Source of the DNA: Calvatia gigantea
Taxonomy: Eukaryota; Basidiomycota; Agaricomycetes; Agaricales; Lycoperdaceae
Assembly (NCBI GenBank): GCA_025093985.1
Contig: JACAAK010000002.1
Location: forward strand, 3,410,001-3,474,000
Direction: 5' to 3'
Length of the DNA: 64,000 nt
A program made the position numbers and the translations under genes. Shown one piece after another: positions 22,611-31,994 of this stretch. Numbering within the stretch: the stretch's first letter is position 1; each line of letters opens with the position of its first letter. The notes beneath the pieces were generated by a model that was not told the origin of the DNA, made no database searches, and saw only the letters and a program-made list of their open reading frames with translations.

Positions 22611-25600
22611 GTGATGTCCTCGCTCAAGATGAGCGAGCTCCAGCAGATCTTCGGACAGCTTGACGCCATGGATAGTGGCATCGCTCCAGAGATCGAGACG
22701 ATGGTCCTCCTCCACTCCCTCCACCCGTCTTTGAGCCATGTAGCTCAGACACTCCTCACCTCGAACACGTCGCTCCATGAGCTGATGTGGGACAAGGCCC
22801 GAAGTGGCATTATTGCCGCTTACGCCTCCAACCAGACCGCCCACGCGCAACGAGCGCGCTTTACTCCACGACAAGGAGGTGGGCAGCAGCAGCAGCAGCG
22901 ACAGCAGCAAGGCGGACAGCGACCGCAAGGTCAGCAGCAGCCTTCGGGGTCTAAAAAACCCCAGCAGCCCCAGCAGCAGCAGCAGCAGAAGCCATCTGGA
23001 GGAGAAGGCGACGGCGAGAAGAAACGCCGATGGCGCCCCCAAGGAAAAGGAAAGGGAAAGGGAAAGGAGGGAGGTGCGCAAGGCAATGCCGCCACCTCTT
23101 CCAGTTATATCCAGGACGTGGATTTCGTGTCGCAGGCACAAACTGTGCCGCCACCATCCACCCGTTCCCTCGTAGAAGCAACGCGTCGAGCCAAAGAACC
23201 TCCCGTTGCATCTAACTCTGCTGCCACCGGCAGCAATGCCACTCCGCTCGCGTCGCGCATTACTGCGCCCGAGCCCGAAGTTCGTCGCAAACCTTCAGTG
23301 AAAGCCAAGGTTACCGCCTTGAAGAATTGGGACAAACGTCTCGATTCAATTTCATCATCGGGCGAGAGTTTGGAGGAGATGTGGAAGCGATTTGACGAAA
23401 TGGATGTGGATCATAAACCATCCACCGTCACGAGGGAGGAAGACGAGATTGCGTGGCCGGCACCTGTGTATAACAAGCCGGCGATTATCAAGAAACCCAA
23501 GCCGCTCAAGAAGAAGCAGGCACCGAAGGAGATCGAGTCTGTCCTCGAGTCGGTCTTAGATGACAACGACTCGGACACTGACTACGGTTCCGACGGAGGG
23601 TGTGGGTCAGTACCTTCAACTGACTACTATTCTTGTTCTGACGCAGAGGATGATGTGCAGCCCCATCAACGGATGGGACGGAACGATACAGACACAGGGT
23701 CTGTCCGCCTCGGAGCAGGACGCCCTGGAGATTCCGAGGTTGAGTTGGGACGACCAGGTGGCCGCCGAAGAGAGCGGGGCACCTATGCAGATGTAGCACG
23801 TCGTCCACCTCCTGTAGGGACTCATCGTAGACACCACTGTACAGACTTCGTAAACTGCAATGTATGCTGGAAGCGCGCCCAAGGCGCTTCCCCTTCTGCT
23901 TATTCCGCTAGTATCACTAAGCTGGAAAGTAAGATGAACGCTACATATACCGTGAATAATCACGAGTATTCAGACAAGTTAAGGTCAGAACTCCACGAAG
24001 AGCACGAGGATCTTAATCAGATCATTACATATCACATCTGTGATTTGTCTCAGTGCCAAAAGTGTCGAGAAGAAGGGAATAAACATTCTGTGAATAACGC
24101 AGACTGGCTCCTTGATTCTGGAGCATCGTACCATGTCACCGGTTATCTCTCTGATTTCGCAGAGGTTAAGATGGGCCATTTTGGGCTTATACAAGCCGCT
24201 GGCAACCGGATTTATGAAATAACAGGACGAGGGTCTGTGATTTTCCAGCATGACGTGTCAGACAAGGGAAAGTCCAAGAGTGCTACTTCATGTATTGCGC
24301 CAGTCTTTTACATCAAAGAAATCACAGAACGGTTAATGTCCTCAGGCCAGATTCTTCGGAACGGCTATGTTTTAGAAGCAACCGTTAAAGGGACCACCAT
24401 CCGTGATAAATCAGGACGAGCTGTATTGTCCGCCTGGCCTCATTGTTTGTTCAAAAACAACGTACATACGGTGCACACGTATGTCTTGCAAAATAGCAAG
24501 GAGAAACCAGTCGCGTTGACTTTACACCAACTTGATTACATTGATTGGCATCGTCGAATGGGACATCCTTCGGATCGCGCGCTCTCCGAGCTTCCAAAGC
24601 ACATAGAGGGCATCGCGTCGATTCCCGCGCCATCTACTCGGAAAGGCATTTGCGACGGCTGTGCCAAGGGGAAAATGCATAATAACCCCTTCCCGATTAA
24701 CTCCAAGCGAGCCACCGCAGTCTTTGAGCTATGTCACTCAGACTTGCTGGAACTGCCCGTCATTAGTTACCATAAATATAAATGGGCAATGACGTTCCTT
24801 GATGACTTCTCTTCTCACGCGCATGTAGTCCTCCTTCGAAAGAAGTCTGAGGCTTCTGAGAAGCTTATTCAGCTAATCAGCGCGTTAGAGAACCTCTCCG
24901 GGATGCGAGTCAAACGACTTCGCACCGACAATGGAGGAGAATATGTCAATGAAAGGTTACTGGCAGGACTCGCAGTGCGTGGAATTACCCATGAGACCAC
25001 TGCTCCCTATGCACATCAGCAGAATGGGAGAGCAGAGCGACTGAACCGCACCCTACATGAGAAAGCCCAAGCTATAAGGCTACAGGCATGTCTACCTGAC
25101 TCGTGGTGGGAATTTGCATTGAATACAGCTGTGCATTTATACAATCGCACGCCAGTCCAGCGTCTGCAGTGGAAGACACCTTTTGAGTGTTATTCGAGGG
25201 AAAAACCAAATTTGTCCCATATCCGTGTGTTTGGATGCGGCGCGTATGTATATCTACCCGATGAGATCTGCCCAAACAAATTGTCCGCAAAATCCAAGAT
25301 TATGATCTTTCTTGGATATAAAGGCAGTAAAAACTACGTCTTTATGCGGCACACGGCAGGCAACGTGATTTTTATATCACCAAACGCCTTGTTCGACGAG
25401 GGATATTTCCCTAAATGCCCCGATTCAGTGCCGGATAGCAGTAACCGGCCTAATCACGGAGGAGAGAGAAATCTGCCTAGACCAGGATTAGAGAATGAAC
25501 CACCTATTCCGCCATCTTCGGATGACGCTGGAATTGTTCCACCTCCACCTGATCAGCCAGTGAAGTTACCCCCAGTTTCTCCACCATCTAAACCAAAATA

Positions 25601-27875
25601 TTCTCCGCCAATACCTCCTTTACCCCGGCGAGATTCTATTCTGCCAGACAGCATTGATTCACGACGGCCATCACCTGGCAATACGCCACCTTGGGTTCCC
25701 CCACCTGAGTCGCCACCCTCGCGTGGAACGACCGTTGAGGAGGAGCCTGATGTACGTGATAATTGGCATGTGGACAGAGATGTATGGGACACCGAGAACG
25801 AGGAGTTCCCAATCCCTGTTCCCAAATGTCGAGCTGTTGGTTCTGATCAGGTAGAGCCGCGTCGTTCTGAACGACAAGGCAGGCCTCCTGTCAGACCAGG
25901 TAACACATACGGAGAAAATAGGCGTCCAATTTCGATTGAAAGAGAAATAGATCGGACTCACCGACAAGAGCAGCAGAGGCAAAGGCAGCGCGTACGCGCC
26001 AATGCCCCTTCGGACGAAGAAATTCGTGAGCGAAGAGCAAGGACTAACCATCCTGAATATGTGAGGCAAAGAGTTCGTGCTGAGCGGTACCCGCCACGAC
26101 CCTTTGATTTACCTCCATTTCAGCTCCCTCCACGTCCGGAACTGCCACCAATGCCTGAAACCAATGATCCAACATCTCACGATGTAAATGACATGGACAT
26201 TGAAAGGCTTGTCGCTGAGGGAGGAGTAAAATTGATCGATTTCTTGATACAGACGGTACACAATACCGCACACGGAGAGCCTGAAACTTTCCGTGACATG
26301 CTTAAGCTTCCTGAGCCCATCAAGGCAAAATGGATGGCTGCGTGTATCGAGGAACTCGAAGCGTTGAAAAAACGCGGAGTATACGAACTAGTAGATCTTC
26401 CGAAAGGAAGGAGGACGGTTAAAAACCGTTGGGTATTTCTCGAGAAGTCTGATGGCCGCCTGCGAGCTCGCCTAGTCGCGAAGGGTTTCTCGCAGATTGA
26501 AGGCATCGACTATAACGAGCTTTTCTCACCAGTTGTCCGCTACGAGTCCGCGCGCGTAAGCTTTGCACTCGCCGCAATCCATGATTGGGATATGCATAGC
26601 GTTGACGTAAAAACAGCCTACTTATATGGCAAACTGGACGAGGAAATATATATGGAACAGCCCGAAGGGTTTCGACTTCCTGGGCAGGAAGGGAAGGTAT
26701 GGAGACTCAGACGAGCGATTTATGGCCTTAAACAAGCCGGTCGCCAGTGGTGGAAAGAATTGCATCAATCTATGATTGAGCTGGGATTTACCCGCTGCAA
26801 ATCCGACTATGCTGTATACTTTCACCGACATCCGAAAACAAAAGAGCTTGTAGTAGCCATTGTCTACGTTGATGACGTGAATTTCTTGGGAAAGAAAGAC
26901 TCCCCCCTCCTCAAAGAGTTGAAGGGAAAGTTCACGAAAAAGTGGGAATGCAGAGATCACGGTCCCTGTGAAGAATTCCTTGGGATGAAAATCTCGAGGA
27001 ATCGCTCCAAGAGTCAAATCTTCATCCAACAGGTGAAATACCTGGATAAGATCTTGCAGCGCTTCCAGGTTCCGCAGTCCGCCGCGGCTAAAACACCATT
27101 ACCTGCCGGCTTCCAGTTTGTAACAAACAAGGAAACTGCATCACACCCCTTCCGTCAAAAGTACCAACAATTGGTTGGATCTTTAATGTACTTGATGATC
27201 GGTACTAGGCCCGACATAGCCTTTGCTGTAGTTAAGCTGGCACAACATGCCGCTAACCCCGCTCCTGAGCACTATCGCGCTGGAATTCATGTACTAAAGT
27301 ACTTGTCTATGACAAGGAACTATGCATTGAAATATGAAGGCAATACTGGGAAATCCGCGGTGACGCTGGAATGTCTTAGTGACTCGGACTGGGCTCAAGA
27401 TACAGAAACCCGCCAATCTGTTTCGGGAAACGTTTGTATGATCGCGTCCGGTGCTGTAACCTGGACTTCGCGGCGACAAAAGACGGTTTCACTATCGTCC
27501 ACTGAGGCGGAATACAAAGAACTGTCTGACGCTTCACGACAAGTGAAATGGCTGTCACAGCTTCTGGAGGAGCTCAAGATCGAGCACCCAACTCCTATTC
27601 TCTATGGTGACAACGATGGGTCCAAATTCTGGACTGAAAATCCCATTGTTGAAAAACGATCGAAGCACGTGGATATTCATTACCACTATGTGCGAGAATT
27701 AGTCGAGGAGGGTATTATTGTCATTGGTGATGTGTCTTCACAAGACAATCCCGCCGATATCTTTACAAAGAATCTTGGCATAACCAAAATAAATCTCTTC
27801 CGCCCAGAACTAGGATTGATTTTCGGTTCCGATATCGAAGCATGGGATAAAGCCGCTCGATCGATGAAACGTTAA
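22611..27875 (+). CDS. Copia-2 gag-pol polyprotein, uninterrupted 1754 residues (5' end of gag probably missing)
   Basis: A single open frame encodes the full Ty1/Copia set. Gag occupies residues 1 to about 480, with a Gln-rich patch near 90-130 encoded by CAG repeats. Protease has WLLDSGASYHVTG near 497. Integrase has its zinc region (HRRMGHP, CDGCAKGKMH) near 645-690, and catalytic D, D and E in CHSDLLEL, RTDNGGEY and NGRAERLNRT near 709, 771 and 805. Reverse transcriptase has VYVDDVNFLG near 1419. RNase H ends the protein (LYGDNDGSKFW, KHVDIHYHYVRE). No 5' LTR was found upstream and gag appears short at its N-terminus, so the copy is likely 5'-truncated though its enzymes are intact. Confidence 0.92.
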   Translation: MMSSLKMSELQQIFGQLDAMDSGIAPEIETMVLLHSLHPSLSHVAQTLLTSNTSLHELMWDKARSGIIAAYASNQTAHAQRARFTPRQGGGQQQQQRQQQGGQRPQGQQQPSGSKKPQQPQQQQQQKPSGGEGDGEKKRRWRPQGKGKGKGKEGGAQGNAATSSSYIQDVDFVSQAQTVPPPSTRSLVEATRRAKEPPVASNSAATGSNATPLASRITAPEPEVRRKPSVKAKVTALKNWDKRLDSISSSGESLEEMWKRFDEMDVDHKPSTVTREEDEIAWPAPVYNKPAIIKKPKPLKKKQAPKEIESVLESVLDDNDSDTDYGSDGGCGSVPSTDYYSCSDAEDDVQPHQRMGRNDTDTGSVRLGAGRPGDSEVELGRPGGRRRERGTYADVARRPPPVGTHRRHHCTDFVNCNVCWKRAQGASPSAYSASITKLESKMNATYTVNNHEYSDKLRSELHEEHEDLNQIITYHICDLSQCQKCREEGNKHSVNNADWLLDSGASYHVTGYLSDFAEVKMGHFGLIQAAGNRIYEITGRGSVIFQHDVSDKGKSKSATSCIAPVFYIKEITERLMSSGQILRNGYVLEATVKGTTIRDKSGRAVLSAWPHCLFKNNVHTVHTYVLQNSKEKPVALTLHQLDYIDWHRRMGHPSDRALSELPKHIEGIASIPAPSTRKGICDGCAKGKMHNNPFPINSKRATAVFELCHSDLLELPVISYHKYKWAMTFLDDFSSHAHVVLLRKKSEASEKLIQLISALENLSGMRVKRLRTDNGGEYVNERLLAGLAVRGITHETTAPYAHQQNGRAERLNRTLHEKAQAIRLQACLPDSWWEFALNTAVHLYNRTPVQRLQWKTPFECYSREKPNLSHIRVFGCGAYVYLPDEICPNKLSAKSKIMIFLGYKGSKNYVFMRHTAGNVIFISPNALFDEGYFPKCPDSVPDSSNRPNHGGERNLPRPGLENEPPIPPSSDDAGIVPPPPDQPVKLPPVSPPSKPKYSPPIPPLPRRDSILPDSIDSRRPSPGNTPPWVPPPESPPSRGTTVEEEPDVRDNWHVDRDVWDTENEEFPIPVPKCRAVGSDQVEPRRSERQGRPPVRPGNTYGENRRPISIEREIDRTHRQEQQRQRQRVRANAPSDEEIRERRARTNHPEYVRQRVRAERYPPRPFDLPPFQLPPRPELPPMPETNDPTSHDVNDMDIERLVAEGGVKLIDFLIQTVHNTAHGEPETFRDMLKLPEPIKAKWMAACIEELEALKKRGVYELVDLPKGRRTVKNRWVFLEKSDGRLRARLVAKGFSQIEGIDYNELFSPVVRYESARVSFALAAIHDWDMHSVDVKTAYLYGKLDEEIYMEQPEGFRLPGQEGKVWRLRRAIYGLKQAGRQWWKELHQSMIELGFTRCKSDYAVYFHRHPKTKELVVAIVYVDDVNFLGKKDSPLLKELKGKFTKKWECRDHGPCEEFLGMKISRNRSKSQIFIQQVKYLDKILQRFQVPQSAAAKTPLPAGFQFVTNKETASHPFRQKYQQLVGSLMYLMIGTRPDIAFAVVKLAQHAANPAPEHYRAGIHVLKYLSMTRNYALKYEGNTGKSAVTLECLSDSDWAQDTETRQSVSGNVCMIASGAVTWTSRRQKTVSLSSTEAEYKELSDASRQVKWLSQLLEELKIEHPTPILYGDNDGSKFWTENPIVEKRSKHVDIHYHYVRELVEEGIIVIGDVSSQDNPADIFTKNLGITKINLFRPELGLIFGSDIEAWDKAARSMKR

Positions 27876-27900
27876 TCTCCCTCCTTCAAGTGAGGAGGAG

Positions 27901-28308
27901 TGTTGAATCTCGATCCGTACCACTACGTTGGTTCAGTCTATTCATAGCTGAAACGGGTTCTTGAGTACTTCACTCTTGAAGAGAGATAACGAACAATGTA
28001 CTAGACCGCACTCTAGGTTGCTGGTCATGGTCTATTAAATAGAACAATGTACGCAGTATGCTCTGTATATGCTACTGGCAGATAAGACCTCACCTGTATT
28101 AGGTAGAACGGCGCACAGACCAGAGACATTAGATATATAAGACCTATGTAGTATGCGTATATTCTTTAGACAATCCAGTCTATCTTCTGCCCAACATTCC
28201 TCTAAGATATCCACTAGCTACGGTCTATAATCAATACCTCAACAAACCCAGTGAGTACGACTACCCTCCGCCACTAGCCTATGCTATCGTGGTGTACTCG
28301 TCTTAACA
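27901..28308 (+). repeat. Copia-2 3' LTR (about 408 bp) with polypurine tract upstream
   Basis: Starts TGTTGAATCTCG directly after the purine run GTGAGGAGGAG (27889-27899) and ends TCTTAACA. The same LTR occurs solo at 49965-50378 with a target duplication, which supports these edges. A longer relative is present at 31007-31563 and 50827-51402. Confidence 0.85.
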
Positions 28309-28456
28309 GCTACCTCCATCTGTTCAACAAGATGTCTGCTGTATTTAAGTGCACATACATACTCAGGTATTTGGTATGCTTAACCACCTCTAGTTCTCTT
28401 CCCCTTACTCACCCTCAAGTCTTAGCCTAAGTTGCAACCTAAGGTTTACTCAGACT
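28309..28456 (+). repeat. Fragment of a Gypsy-3-family LTR, opposite orientation to the main copy
   Basis: The sequence is the reverse complement of the first half of the LTR at 12343-12646 (for example CAAGTCTTAGCCTAAGTTGC). It lies flush against the Copia-2 3' LTR, suggesting that Copia-2 inserted into an older Gypsy LTR. Confidence 0.75.
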
Positions 28457-28464
28457 AAGGTTGT

Positions 28465-28547
28465 GTTACTTCATATTTCAATGCATAGTTCCTTGTCATA
28501 GACAAGTACTTTAATACATGAATTCCAGCGTGATAATGCTCGGAGTG
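28465..28547 (-). repeat. Short inverted fragment of Copia pol
   Basis: About 80 bp matches, in reverse complement, Copia-2 sequence at about 27255-27345 (shared CATAGTTCCTTGTCATAGAC). It is a rearrangement scar between the LTR fragment and Gypsy-4. Confidence 0.7.
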
Positions 28548-28554
28548 TGTGGGT

Positions 28555-30160
28555 ACAAGATGTTAGTTTGGTCCGTGTTGTTTCAATCGTCGTTTGTGAC
28601 TTTGTGACATCCTTGAGGAGGGCTCGAAGGTCCTTGGCTGGGGACGGGGGTTGCGAGGTTGTAATGGGTGCCTTGGCTTGGGAGTGGCTATTGCCGGTTT
28701 AGGGAGGGACGAGGAGATTGTGCAATTTGGAAGAGGATTGATAGAATCGGTGGTTGGGAGGACATGTTTGCATACTTTGTCTGAGGTTTGATTGACGATG
28801 TTTTTCTGGTTTCTTGCCCCCCTTTGATAGGTATCCTCCGGCCCATTTGTGGTATTCGCTATCGTGTCTTGGTTTTGCAAATTTGAATCCTGCCACGTAT
28901 CTTCTTCATTGCTGTAACCTTTCCATGGGACTATCCCCTCTTTAGTCGTTTTCCTGCGGACTTCTTCTCTTCGTATTCATATCGTTGTTGAGATCATTGG
29001 TTCGGGGCTGGTGCTTCTTCTGGATGGGAAGATGCTTTGACCGCGTTACAGTGTTTTTAAACCATATGAGGCCTCCTTTGGTATCGCCAGCCGATACGCC
29101 GCTTCTCCTATTTTTTCCTTAATTCGGAAAGGCCCTGCTTTTTTGGCCTAGTCTGGGATAGCCATTGGACTGGATATAGTGTTTTCTAGCCATACTTCAT
29201 CGTTGATCTGTATGTCCTTTGTTCATCTGCGTATCATGTGTCCGTTCACTTTTCTGGTATGATCGTAGTGCGGAAGGCTTGTCTCTTGCAATTTTTGGGG
29301 TTGTTTAGGAATCCAGCTAGGATGTTCGTCTTCCGCTTTATTTCTTTCCAGGGGTGTCTTCCGTAGTTCAGGTAGAACGGTGTCATCTGAGTCCGGTGTG
29401 CTTCTTGTCGTTGTACTGGAATTCAGCCATGGGTAGCCTTTCGCCCAGTCATTTTGTCGTAGTTACAGTATATCCTCAGGTATGTTTCGACTTTCTGTTA
29501 ATCTTATGCTGTCCGTCATTTGTGGGTGATAGGCCTTGATAGGTTTCGTTCTATCCCTAGTCCTTTGAACAGTTCGCCGGTGAATTCGGACGCAAACTGT
29601 GGTCCTCGGTCACTGAGGACTTTCCTCGGTATTCCGTGAGCTTCTATTTCATTGGTAATGCTGTGCTAGTTCTTTTGAGGAAGCATCCGTCCTTGTCTAT
29701 GAGTCGTATCATTTTTGAGAACCGGAGACAATGACTAGGATGGCGTCCTTTCTTGTGATTCAGGTAGTGGCCCAATGAGGTCTGCACTTCTTCCAGGACC
29801 ATCGGGGGTGGGAAGCGGGTGTAGAGGTGTCTTTAGAGGTGTCTTGCGTGGCTTATTCATTACAATTTTGGCATCCTCTGATGTACCTTTGAATGTCCGT
29901 TCGGATTGCCGGCCACCAGTAATCTCTGGTACCAACTCGGTCATTCGGTGTTGTCCCGGGTGTCCTGCTCAGGGAGTTGGGTACTGATGTAGTATTTCTT
30001 CTCTGAGTTTGGTTCGGGTGGTACATTATGCTGGCATTTTTGTAGATTGCCCGTCGACTCGGTGATGTCAGGGTCTTGGTTGTGTATTTTTTGATGATGG
30101 ATTCTCACCTTTGTTCGCCTTATTTTCCTTGAGGGTGGGTCGAGCTTGGCGTAATGCCAT
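28555..30160 (-). pseudogene. Gypsy-4, heavily degraded relative of Gypsy-3 (extra-ORF start, chromodomain, integrase)
   Basis: Minus-strand order from right to left: integrase zinc region and core remnants (about 30130-29500), a linker, chromodomain remnants (about 29100-28880), then the start of the extra ORF (28880-28560) with a segment reading LRALLKDVTKSQTTI in a shifted frame. The order and wording match Gypsy-3 at 13.8-15.3 kb. Many stops and indels; RT and gag are missing. Confidence 0.7.
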
Positions 30161-30189
30161 GGTTTTATTGGTGCTGCAAGCCTTGCGGC

Positions 30190-30375
30190 CGCTGTCTACC
30201 ATACCAGCGTAAGCGCTGCAAATGCGGCGGCCCATTTGCCTTAGCGTGGCATAAAGCGCTTATAGCGCATGAGCTATCCGTAGAAAGAATAAAGCGGTGG
30301 TCGAATAGACGTGGAAGGGTAAAGCATTGAAGCCTGAAGTGAAGGAACAAACGGCGGACTTCTCAAAGATATTAT
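30190..30375. repeat. Dispersed repeat R1, copy 1 (about 180 bp)
   Basis: This block is about 85-90% identical to 59075-59245, including GCCTTAGCGTGGCATAAAGCGC and GGCGGACTTCTCAAAGATATT. It contains a small palindrome (AAAGCGCTTATAGCGCAT) but no coding signal. Both copies stop at the same base on the right. It may be a MITE or SINE-like element; no target duplication or poly-A was recognised. Confidence 0.7.
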
Positions 30376-30632
30376 TTATATCCCAGCTTTATTTAATTAA
30401 GCGGGCCTTAGCGGCTTATATCTGCCAGCTTAAGTGGGTCAAATAGCTCAGGTATATGCTCGTGGTGTGTTATTTTACTCAAGGCGGGACTTGCCCAATC
30501 GACTTGAAACACAAGAACACAAGGCTTATAATTCGCCTGACACTGCGGTATTTATTGCGGTCACAAAGACCAGCTAATTTACCAGCAAAGTGGAGCGTAG
30601 TGCTCAGCGTAAATGATACATCATATAGTAAA

Positions 30633-31043
30633 TTACTGAGGCGGATCTGAAGAGAATCCCAAAAAGCCCAAAGCATCGTCATCGATCAGAGAGAGAATAC
30701 CAGAACAGAGGTGGAGCAACCAGAGCGGAACAGTTCTGCTGCAACCCAGAATGGGGAGCGGACCTAAAGCGGTCGAACCAGACCGGAGATGACGGTTTGC
30801 CAGATCAAAAACCAAGAACGGGTAACAATGTGTCAGCATCATGTAGGACTGCTGTGCGTAGTGCACGCGTTCACAACATGGGTCAGACAGGGTATCAAGT
30901 AGACCAAAGGCACTACTGTCTCCCAGGTTGAAAGCGACCGTAGCCTCCTCAAACTCTACCAGCGTGCTAACGCGGTCCGAGTGAGCGGCGGTCAGGGCCC
31001 ATAACCTGTTGAGAGAATAAGTAGACATCCCAATATAATTCAC
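30633..31043 (-). other. Open frame of unknown origin next to a Copia LTR
   Basis: A 136-residue frame whose first codons lie in the adjacent Copia LTR. Left of the LTR edge (31007) it reads LWALTAAHSDRVSTLVEFEE onward. On the other side of the LTR (31563-31670) the minus strand also has an open stretch (MEAEVDARASLICRTTF). The two may be parts of one disrupted host gene, but no family was recognised. The stretch 30376-30632 has nothing assignable. Confidence 0.3.
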
Positions 31044-31563
31044 ACTACCTAAGCGTGTAGGTGTCAGCGGTGGAGGGTAGTCGTATTCATCCGGGAGACG
31101 GTCCAGTAGGAGAGGCGTATGGTAGTGGACAGAGTCCTGCTTATACCAGCGTACTCAGAGAGTCTTGAGGAGAAGGGAAGCGATGCTTAGAGAAGCTAGC
31201 GTAGAGCAGAGAAGACATAGTGTCTTATGCCAAAAGGCATACCCAAAGGGATCTCCAAAGGGATCTACATACTACAATGCTACATAAGGGTATATATACT
31301 AATATCCCTGGTCTGTGCACTCTAAACCCTTATACGGGTGAGGTCTAACTACCAGTAGCATAATTGGAGCATACTGTGTACGACGCATGTACTAGAAGGT
31401 TCCATGCGGAGGGTATAACCGACTACCTAAAGGGCGGTACAACTACTGCGTATGTAGTCCGTGATGGTCTGTTATTATCGACCCTCTGAAGGTGAAATAC
31501 TCGAACCCCGTTTCAGCTATAAATAGACTGAACCAACGTAGTGGTACGGAGCGAGATTCAACA
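31007..31563 (-). repeat. Copia LTR, long subtype (557 bp), minus orientation
   Basis: Plus-strand edges are TGTTGAGAGAATAAG and GCGAGATTCAACA. It is nearly identical over more than 500 bp to the LTR at 50858-51402. The flanking pentamers (TAACC and ACTTG) differ, so either the site was rearranged after insertion or recombination joined LTRs of different copies. Confidence 0.8.
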
Positions 31564-31994
31564 ACTTGCAAGAGGTCACCAAACATGAGGAGCAGGGAGA
31601 GAATTTGGAAGGTTGTTCTGCAGATCAAGGAAGCTCTAGCATCCACCTCTGCTTCCATGCTTTTGGCAGTGGCTTAGTAGATATGTATGTTGAGGATGAA
31701 CCTACATGCTTAATGTTAGACAGCTGAGAAAGTATGAGCCATTGTCTATCTTTACTTCGGAATTGTCACAAGGATAGTGTTTGAGTCCCACAGTTCGATC
31801 ATGACATCCTTTTTGTAATGAGTCTCCGGGCTACCATACTGGGATGGGATCCATACACATGAGGCTGAAGGCTTTACATCTTTTCTCAGGATGAGTTACC
31901 AAATAAGGAAATCGATAAGATCATAACTTTTGATATGACGTTTTGGTCTCCTTCCCTGAACATTTTGAACGGTTGAACGGTTGAATGTTGAACC

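Noticed and set aside
22880..22995. CAG-rich tract that could be a microsatellite or unstable repeat
   Set aside because: It is interrupted and lies within the gag reading frame as a Gln-rich patch; there is no sign of a separate function.
22500..23141. 213-residue minus-strand frame with Leu-rich stretches
   Set aside because: Antisense to Copia-2 gag; the Leu runs are the complement of the CAG (Gln) repeats.
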